DNA from: Cellulomonas wangsupingiae
Lineage (GTDB): Bacteria > Actinomycetota > Actinomycetes > Actinomycetales > Cellulomonadaceae
Direction: 5' to 3'
Assembly: GCF_024508275.1 (NCBI RefSeq)
Contig: NZ_CP101989.1
Span: 186,001 to 250,000, forward strand
DNA length: 64,000 nucleotides
Part shown: in pieces, positions 55,701 to 61,986 of the stretch
Numbering within the stretch: position 1 is the stretch's first letter
How the letters are laid out: every line of letters starts with the position of its first letter
Notes under the pieces: generated by a model
The model's input: the letters and a program-made list of their open reading frames with translations, nothing else
Databases searched by the model: none
Told to the model about the DNA's origin: nothing
Program-made: the position numbers and the translations under genes

Positions 55701-58700
55701 CGCAACGAGTACGACTCCTCGAGCAGGGTGGTCGCACAGAAGGATCCGCTCGGCCGGGTCACGACATTCGCGTACGCGGCCGGTCAAACGACGGTCACCG
55801 ACCCGTCGGGCATGGTGACGATCGAGAAGTACACCGACGGGCAGGTGACCTCGGAGACGAAGGGCGCCGGCACGCGGCTGGCGGCGACGACGACGTTCAC
55901 GTACGGGCCGACGAACCAGGTCGAGGTGACGACCGACCCGCTGGGGCGGGTCACGCGGTTCACCTACGACGGCCGCGGCAACCGGACCTCGGTGACTGAT
56001 CCGCTGGGGCGCACCTCGACCACGACGTACGACGCGTTCAACAACCCGCTGGTGGTGATGAACGCCGAGGGGGAGTCGACGACGTTCGCGTACGACGAGC
56101 GGGGGAACCTGCTGTCGATGACGGACCCGACGGGCGCCGTGACGGCGTTCACGGTCAACCAGGACGGCACGGTCGCGACGGCGACCGACCCGCTGGGTCG
56201 GGTCACGACGTACGCGTACGACGCCCATGGCTTCGTCGCGTCGGTCACCGGGCCGGACGGGGCGGTGGTGACCACGGTGCACGACACCCTCGGCCGGCTT
56301 ACCGCCACGACCGACCCGCGCGGCACCGCACCGGGCGCTGACGACGACGACTTCACCTCGACGTTCACCTACGACGCCGCCGGCCGGCGCCTGACCGCGA
56401 CCGACCCGGTGGGCGCGGTCGTCGCCTCGGCGTACGACGCCGCCGGCCGTCCCGTGAGCATGACCGACGCGGCTGGGGCGACCACGACGAGTGAGTACGA
56501 CCTGGCTGGGCAGGTCACGGCGGTCGTCGACGCGACGGGTGCCCGCACGGCGTTCACCTACGACGGTGCCGGCCGTGTCACCGCAGTGACCGACCCCAGC
56601 GGTGCGACCACGACAACGACCTACGACCAGCTCGGGCGCCCCACGGCGGTCACCGATGCGCTCGGTCGGGTCTCGCGCAGCGAGTACGACGCCGGCAACC
56701 GGGTCACCGCCACGGTGTCCCCGTCGGGCAAGCGCACGACGTACACCTACGACGCCGCCGACCAGCTGCTGACCGTGACCGACCCCCTCGGGAAGGTCAC
56801 CACCACGACGTACGACCGGGCTGGCCGCCCGGTCACGGTGACCGACGCGGACGGGCGCGCGGTCACCACCAGCTACGACCGCGCCGGGCGGCCGGTCAAG
56901 GTGCTGCGCGCCGATGGCAGCGCCCTGCGGTGGGAGTACGACGCCGCCGGCAAGGTCACAGCGACGATCGACGCTGCCGGTGCTCGCACCACCTACACCT
57001 ATGACGCGGCAGGCAGACGTGCGACGGCCACGGACACCGCCGGACGGACCACGACCTTCGGGTACGACCCCGCCGGGTTGCTGACCACGTTGACCCAGGC
57101 CGACGGTGCGGTCACGACCTACACCTACGACGCGGCGGGTCGACGCACCGGCACGGACTACTCCGACGCGACGCCGGACGCGTCCACCGTCTACGACGTC
57201 GCCGGTCGCCCGGCGCGCGTCACCGATGCCACGGGGACCACCACGTACGACTACGACGTCCTGGGCCGGGTCCTCGAGGTCGCCAACGGCGCCACCTCCG
57301 TCGGGTACGCGTGGGACGCCCTGGGCCGGCTGACCGAGCTGACCTACCCGACCGGGCAGGCGGTGCAGCGGGAGTACGACGCCGTCGGGCAGCTGACCAC
57401 CGTGACCGACTGGGCCGACCGCGAGTACACCTACACGTACGACGTTGACGGGCTGACCGAGCAGATCGCCTACCCCAACGGCGTGACCACCGGGTTCGAC
57501 CGTGACGACAACGGCCAGACCATGGCCGTGACCACCACCGGTAACGGGATCGACCTGCTCGAGCTGGCCTACGGGTACACCGATGCCGGGCTGCTGGCCG
57601 ACCAGGGCACCACCCGCTCGACGCAGTCCCGCGCCCCACCGACCACCCCGAGCACCAGCAGCACGTACGCGTGGGACGACCTGGCCCGGATCTCCCAGAT
57701 CACCGGGGACCACGCCGGCACGTTCGACTTCGACGCCGCCGGCTCGGTGACCGCCCTGGCCGACGGCCGCACCCTGACCTACGACACGGCCCGGCAGCTC
57801 ACGACCCTGCTCACACCCACGACCACGCCCGACGCAGTCCCCGTCACCACCGGCTACACCTACGACGGTCGCGGCAACCGCGCCACGGCCACCACCGACA
57901 CCGGCCCGACCGCCGGCACCGTCACCCACGCCTACAACCAGGCCAACCAGCTGACGTCGATCACCGGCGCCGACAGCAGCACCACGACGTACACGTACGC
58001 GGCCACCGGCCTGCGAGCCACTGCCACCACCGGCGCGACGACCGAGCAGTACACCTGGGACACCCTGGCCGGAATCCCGCTGCTGCTCACCGACGCGACC
58101 TTCGCCTACGTCTACGGCAACGGCAGCGTCCCCCTGGCCCAGGTCGACCTGACCGACGGCGGCATCGACTACCTGCACACCGACACCCTCGGGTCGGTCC
58201 GCAGCACGACCGACGCGACCGGTGCGGTGACCTCGGATGCCGACTACGACCCGTACGGCCGGCCCGAGGCACCCACCTCCGACCCGACCGCCCAGGTCAC
58301 TCGCTTCGGGTACGCCGGGGAGTACACCGACCCCACCGGATACCTGTACCTGCGCGCCCGCTACTACGACCCCGAGTCGGCGCAGTTCCTCACCCGCGAC
58401 CCCCTCGAAGCCACCACCGGCAACCCGTACGGCTACACCGATGGGAACCCGTTGCAGTTCACCGACCCGTTAGGTCTGGACTGGCTGCAGAACGTTTCAG
58501 ACTTTGCTGCTGCATTCGGTGACCGAGTGAGTTTCGGCGGGACTCGATGGGTTCGCGAGCAGTTGGGTGTGGACGGTGTCGTCAACTATTGCTCTACTGC
58601 ATACAATTCGGGCGGCTATGGGGGGGCAGCCGTGGAAGTCGCCCTCGCATTAACCGGGATCGGAGGTCTCGCCAAGGGGGCTGTCGGCGGCATCAAGAAC

Positions 58701-59060
58701 GCCGTCCAACTGTCCGCGCGCCAAGCGGACACAGCCGTAGGAACGGCCGTCGTTCGTTACGACGCGAACTTCGCCCTAGGGCAGCTCACCGCAAATGGTC
58801 GCGCAACGGCATCTCAGCTCGACGACTTTGGCGCGGCACAGGGGTGGGTGCGCACCCAGACTGCTACTGGTCCCGTCAAGTTCGTTGACGAGAACGGGGT
58901 CGTGAGGCTAACCATCAAGGGTGGCAGCGACCGGGCTCCTGGTAGCGCACTCCCGCATGTCGAAATGCGTAATGCATCTGGCCAGCGAGTAGACTCGCTC
59001 GGTACCCCCGTTACGAGGAAGAGCCCGGGCAACCACACCCCCATCACGTGGGATTGGTGA
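52788..59060 (+). CDS. Secreted RHS/YD-repeat polymorphic toxin
   Basis: 2090 residues. Signal peptide (RLLAAALATAVAVTSAAVSSS) suggests Sec export. Residues ~149-720 hold five 116-residue tandem repeats, each with two cysteines (ESCEVWSN and TDNSC). A DUF6531-like segment (GDPVNSVTGEFWETAADLEV) opens the YD-repeat shell, which closes with the RHS core (YLHTDTLGSVRSTTDATG, RARYYDPESAQFLTRDPLEA, TDPLGLDW). After the core, ~190 residues form a pretoxin linker and an unidentified toxin with His-containing LPHVEMRNASGQRVD and SPGNHTPITWDW. An immunity gene follows. GTG 52788 has a weak RBS (GACGGA). Confidence 0.88.
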   Translation: MRSGHHRPLQVWARLLAAALATAVAVTSAAVSSSATAPATAVAVAATPTRTAESPATALPPTVVTIEADRAVVSAGEVATLTAAVDQPLEATGSRIDFWNTTLGASVGYCSIGTTCRVQVQVRTGAEHVFVARTGSLVSAPVSVARRPWSVSLSVDKTVFAAGEQVRLTAAPNQDPRKTDYTYALYFADQTTGRIIESCEVWSNDPLFATDNSCSFSTKFLTGDAHTYRAYIAKRDTTVANGGLITALTDIQAVSNDVSAARQPWSVSLSADKTVFAAGEQVRLTAAPNQDPRKTDYTYALYFADQTTGRIIESCEVWSNDPLFATDNSCAFSTKFLTGDAHTYRAYIAKRDTTVANGGLITALADIQAESNDVVLERDAWSVSLSADKTVFAAGEQVRLTAAPNQDPRKTDYTYALYFADQTTGRIIESCEVWSNDPLFATDNSCSFSTKFLTGDAHTYRAYIAKRDTTVANGALITALTDIQAVSNDVSAARQPWSVSLSADKTVFAAGEQVRLTAAPNQDPRKTDYTYALYFADQTTGRIIESCEVWSNDPLFATDNSCSFSTKFLTGDAHTYRAYIAKRDTTVANGGLITALTDIQAVSNDVSAARQPWSVSLSADKTVFAAGEQVRLTAAPNQDPRKTDYTYALYFADQTTGRIIESCEVWSNDPLFATDNSCSFSFPAPAGASHVYRAYVAKRDTTVANGGLITALTDIQAVSNGFSAPNAGGPTLPGETRGGSNPSQDCSQRCHGDPVNSVTGEFWETAADLEVPDSGPGLSWSRSFATTRAGTAGSLGFGWSTNYDVRLTSQGGSGLSSASWIEVVQENGSTTTFTSDGVGGFTAPLRVFATLERLENGTYRFVRRGSQVFLFDQSGRLTRVEDRNGNGVDVAYDDTGRLHQLSDDDGRSLTITWSGSRIDGVTDSTGRVVSYTYSDAGDLTRVKLPDGSVKGYSYDTSHRVVSLTHPDGGITRNEYDSSSRVVAQKDPLGRVTTFAYAAGQTTVTDPSGMVTIEKYTDGQVTSETKGAGTRLAATTTFTYGPTNQVEVTTDPLGRVTRFTYDGRGNRTSVTDPLGRTSTTTYDAFNNPLVVMNAEGESTTFAYDERGNLLSMTDPTGAVTAFTVNQDGTVATATDPLGRVTTYAYDAHGFVASVTGPDGAVVTTVHDTLGRLTATTDPRGTAPGADDDDFTSTFTYDAAGRRLTATDPVGAVVASAYDAAGRPVSMTDAAGATTTSEYDLAGQVTAVVDATGARTAFTYDGAGRVTAVTDPSGATTTTTYDQLGRPTAVTDALGRVSRSEYDAGNRVTATVSPSGKRTTYTYDAADQLLTVTDPLGKVTTTTYDRAGRPVTVTDADGRAVTTSYDRAGRPVKVLRADGSALRWEYDAAGKVTATIDAAGARTTYTYDAAGRRATATDTAGRTTTFGYDPAGLLTTLTQADGAVTTYTYDAAGRRTGTDYSDATPDASTVYDVAGRPARVTDATGTTTYDYDVLGRVLEVANGATSVGYAWDALGRLTELTYPTGQAVQREYDAVGQLTTVTDWADREYTYTYDVDGLTEQIAYPNGVTTGFDRDDNGQTMAVTTTGNGIDLLELAYGYTDAGLLADQGTTRSTQSRAPPTTPSTSSTYAWDDLARISQITGDHAGTFDFDAAGSVTALADGRTLTYDTARQLTTLLTPTTTPDAVPVTTGYTYDGRGNRATATTDTGPTAGTVTHAYNQANQLTSITGADSSTTTYTYAATGLRATATTGATTEQYTWDTLAGIPLLLTDATFAYVYGNGSVPLAQVDLTDGGIDYLHTDTLGSVRSTTDATGAVTSDADYDPYGRPEAPTSDPTAQVTRFGYAGEYTDPTGYLYLRARYYDPESAQFLTRDPLEATTGNPYGYTDGNPLQFTDPLGLDWLQNVSDFAAAFGDRVSFGGTRWVREQLGVDGVVNYCSTAYNSGGYGGAAVEVALALTGIGGLAKGAVGGIKNAVQLSARQADTAVGTAVVRYDANFALGQLTANGRATASQLDDFGAAQGWVRTQTATGPVKFVDENGVVRLTIKGGSDRAPGSALPHVEMRNASGQRVDSLGTPVTRKSPGNHTPITWDW
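53232..54957 (+). repeat. Five 348-bp tandem repeats in the RHS toxin gene
   Basis: Units begin at 53232, 53580, 53928, 54276 and 54624 with the same TGGTCGGTGTCGTTGAGC sequence. They are nearly identical, except that unit 2-3 junction (VLERDA) and the end of unit 5 (FPAPAGASHVY) differ. The perfect spacing and low divergence suggest recent duplication or gene conversion; the copy number can change in frame. Confidence 0.95.
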
Positions 59061-59066
59061 GATCTA

Positions 59067-59465
59067 ATGAGCAACTACTGGAACATGGAGGCTCTCAGCG
59101 ACCTCTACCTGGAGGACAGTTGGATTCTTGATATTGTCGCACGGCCCGGCCTTCTTGAGTTCGCGGTGGAGTTCGTGCTGCGAGACTCGCACCCGCTGTA
59201 CCAGCCACCTATGCAGGGAGAGAGGCACTCCTATCGGCCCGGGGCTCTGCGCTTCTTAGACGTTCGATCGCTCAGCTGGACGCACCAGGGAGAGATCTCT
59301 CCGGCCACGGATGCCACCGGTGAGCGCGACTATGGTTCGATCGACTCATGGGAACAATCGACTGACACCCACACGCTCATAGGCGATTTTGGCCACATCG
59401 TGGTAGTTGCATCCGCACCTTTGGTCGAATATCAAGATGGCGACACACTGTCCGCGGCATTCTGA
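59067..59465 (+). CDS. Probable immunity protein for the RHS toxin
   Basis: 132 residues, acidic, starting 6 bp after the toxin stop with GAGAT before the ATG. It resembles a widespread actinobacterial family of small proteins with the pattern YLEDSWILDI, FAVEFVLRD.HPLY and DYGSIDSWE, often found after toxins. It probably binds and blocks the toxin domain of the gene before it. Confidence 0.75.
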   Translation: MSNYWNMEALSDLYLEDSWILDIVARPGLLEFAVEFVLRDSHPLYQPPMQGERHSYRPGALRFLDVRSLSWTHQGEISPATDATGERDYGSIDSWEQSTDTHTLIGDFGHIVVVASAPLVEYQDGDTLSAAF

Positions 59466-59918
59466 GTGCAGGACCGGTATTGCTCAATACAGGCTTTGCA
59501 CGGCGTCGCTCAGCGCAGCGTCGTCGGGTCAAGTAGCCATCTGACGCGATAGACGATGGTCTCCGGTGCAAGATTCTGGGTACCCCCAGGCCTTGTCCCT
59601 CAGAGAAGCGCTCAGGCCCGCGTAGGTCTCGAGCACGGGCTGCGCCCCACACTCGGGATTGATCGCGACCGGTCGACGACCACTCGGGCTGTGTCCGCAT
59701 GAGCCGCGCCGTTGACGTCGTCGGGCGTGAGCAGCGCGTCCCGGATCCGCCAGCTCGGTACAGGTGCCGTGCACCAAGAACCGGGCGTGCCGTGACTGCT
59801 GGCCGGCGGCCGCGCCCCGTCGGCCGCCTGGGCGGGCGCATCAACTGGCGGATGCCCGCGGCCTACGCCCTCGTGACCTGCCCGCCGAAAGCTGCACCGT
59901 ACGGCAGTATCCCCGCAC
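59466..59918. other. Non-coding or decayed stretch between toxin modules
   Basis: About 450 bp with no intact gene. Frames on either strand are short, shifted and without an RBS; they may derive from an inserted element. The stretch ends abruptly at the junction with duplicated RHS sequence near 59919. Confidence 0.45.
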
Positions 59919-61045
59919 TGGGACAGCCTCGCCGGGGTCCCGCTGCTGCTCACCGACGCGACCTTCGCGTACGTCTACGGCAACGGCAGCGTCCCCCTGG
60001 CCCAGGTCGACCTGACCGACGGCGGCATCGACTACCTGCACACCGACACCCTCGGGTCGGTCCGCAGCACGACCGACGCGACCGGTGCGGTGACCTCGGA
60101 TGCCGACTACGACCCGTACGGCCGGCCCGAGGCACCCACCTCCGACCCGACCGCCCAGGTCACTCGCTTCGGGTACGCCGGGGAGTACACCGACCCCACC
60201 GGCTACGTCTACCTGCGCGCCCGATACTACGACCCCACCAGCGCGCAGTTCCTCACCCGCGACCCCCTCGAGGCCACCACCGCCAACCCCTACGGCTACA
60301 CCGACGGCAACCCCCTGCAGCACACCGACCCACTCGGGCTGGACTGGCTCCAGGACGCCGGTGACTGGAGCGCCGCCTTCGGCGACACGATCACGCTCGG
60401 CGCCACCAAGTGGGTCAGAGGCAAGCTGGGCGTCGACGACGCCGTCAACTACTGCTCCACGTTCTACACCTGGGGCGGCGTGGGTGGTGGCATTGCTTCC
60501 GTTGCCCCGGTGGGCGCGGCTAGCCTCGGCCTTGGCCGAGCCGTCAGCTGGGTCGCAGGTAGGAGCCCTGCGATCGCAGCGGGTCTCGGACGTGCCGGCG
60601 CCGTGGCGACGGCAGGGATGAACCGCATCGCAACCGCTGTTTCCGCGCGAGTCGGCACCGCGCTGGCTTATGAGGCTGATCGCGGGGCTGTCGCGCTCGG
60701 ACGTGCCAGGGCTCTCGGAGACGACGTGGTGCTCGCGCGGGGTGGTGCGACACCGCCGATCGCTTTGCTGGTGGCTCAGGCGTCCATGTGAACGCTCAGG
60801 GGAACCTGTCCGGAGTCTCCGTTTCTTCGGGTAGTTCGATTCGTGAAGCAACACGAGGAATACCGCACAATCAGGTGGGAGTGACGACAGTTGGAGATGT
60901 GCGCGCCGCGGGGGGTAGCGTTGTTGCCGACCCGACTCGCGCGAACCCGAATCACTGCCTCGTGAGTGGCTGCAGCGCAGAAACCCTCGAACGCCTGTTC
61001 AGGCCAACAATCAAGAACCCTGGAAGTGCACGTGGACATAACTGA
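59919..61045 (+). pseudogene. Orphan RHS tip with alternative, frameshifted toxin
   Basis: From 59919 the sequence repeats the RHS core of the preceding gene (233 bases, 59970-60202, read as identical to 58107-58339). It has no N-terminal part and no start. The core ends TDPLGLDW, then a pretoxin linker similar to the first module (AFGDTITLGATKWVRGKLG) and a different C-terminus. The frame stops at 60791 after LVAQASM; the toxin continues one frame over from about 60788 as NAQGNLSGVSVSSG, NQVGVTTVGDVRAAGG, NPNHCLVSGC and FRPTIKNP, which is typical of Rhs toxin tips. An indel at ~60785 therefore breaks it. Confidence 0.8.
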
Positions 61046-61322
61046 AGCCAAGCTGGTGTGGCTGCAAAATCTGTCGGATCGCTGCGATCCGCCCCCGTGG
61101 TCTGCAATGGTTGAGGGTCGGGACCATGTGGCAGGCGAGAGTTTTATCATGGTGGGCGGAGAAGGAGATCGCGGTGAGGATATCTACGTCATTCGTGACA
61201 GTGGCCCTGCAGGCGCCTCGTATTTGGACCTGATCGCCGCTTCTCGCACCTATCTGCCCGCCTTGATTGCAGAGGTTCGCAGGCTACGCGCGGCGCTCGA
61301 GTGGTCCGAGTCTGACAGTTGA
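61032..61322 (+). CDS. Probable immunity protein for the orphan toxin
   Basis: 96 residues. GTG 61032 lies 5 bases after GGAAG and overlaps the toxin end by 14 bp, a usual toxin-immunity arrangement. GRDHVAGESFIMVGG and SYLDLIAASRTYLPALIAEV with RRLRAALE resemble small proteins found after polymorphic toxins. It may still protect against kin carrying the intact toxin. Confidence 0.65.
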   Translation: MDITEAKLVWLQNLSDRCDPPPWSAMVEGRDHVAGESFIMVGGEGDRGEDIYVIRDSGPAGASYLDLIAASRTYLPALIAEVRRLRAALEWSESDS

Positions 61323-61343
61323 GGCAGTGATGGTCATTCCCGG

Positions 61344-61568
61344 GTGAAGGCGTCCGGCGCGTCACGTCTGCACTCGGAGACCGTCAGCGCCGTCGGCGGG
61401 CGCGGAGTCGACGTCCGGGTGGTGCCCGAGCGGGGCGAGGTCTGCGTCGACATCGTCGTCGCGACCACCTCGCAGGCGCACGGTGCCGTGTACACGGTGG
61501 GGGACGTCGACGACCGGCCGTGGGTCCTCGAGCAGATGCGAGAGCACGGCCACCTCGTGCGGGGCTGA
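61344..61568 (+). CDS. Small hypothetical protein
   Basis: 74 residues, not recognised. The frame VVPERGEVCVDIVVATTSQA, then YTVGDVDDRPWVLEQMREHG reads as a plausible folded small protein. GTG 61344 lacks an RBS, so the start and even the gene are uncertain. Confidence 0.4.
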   Translation: MKASGASRLHSETVSAVGGRGVDVRVVPERGEVCVDIVVATTSQAHGAVYTVGDVDDRPWVLEQMREHGHLVRG

Positions 61569-61747
61569 GGGTGGCGGACGGGCAGCGCCCTCCCCGCCGA
61601 GCGGTGCACCGGCCGGCAGCATCCCCGCACCGGAGATCGCCACTGTGCCGCCGTCGCGGGGCGCACCCGTCCGACCTGCCCGTTTCGCGGCGTGACATGG
61701 GCCACGTCGGGGCCGCGGGCGGGGTCCTCGACAGGGGGCACGCCGTG

Positions 61748-61766
61748 CCGTTGATAACATCAACGG
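61748..61766. promoter_or_regulatory. Perfect inverted repeat upstream of mrpA
   Basis: CCGTTGAT-AAC-ATCAACGG has 8-bp perfect arms with a 3-base centre, about 220 bp before mrpA. It is AT-richer than its surroundings and contains TGATAACAT, so it could be an operator at a promoter. Nothing else is recognised in 61569-61986. Confidence 0.4.
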
Positions 61767-61986
61767 GTCCCCCGCACCCCTCACGACGCGCCTGACCAGC
61801 GCCGCCCTGCGCCTGCCGGACGAGCTGGTCGCCCCGCGCCGTGGGTGGTCGCACCTCTCCAGCCAGGGGCGTGACCGTCCCGCGCAGGTGGGGTCGGACA
61901 GCGTTCCCCGGTCGTCGTCGTCGACGGCCGGTCACATCGACAAGACCCCGACCGACCACCCGCCCCCCACACGGACGGAGCCGGAC

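Noticed and set aside
53877..58178. A 1433-codon open frame antisense to the RHS gene
   Set aside because: It is the mirror of the YD repeats in very GC-rich DNA; the protein is a monotone of Gly/Val/Arg/Asp without domain signature, and the sense frame gives a textbook RHS protein.
59529..59953. Short minus-strand frames between the two toxin modules
   Set aside because: Frames are short, overlapping and shifted, with no recognisable domain; they may be remnants, but no family can be named.
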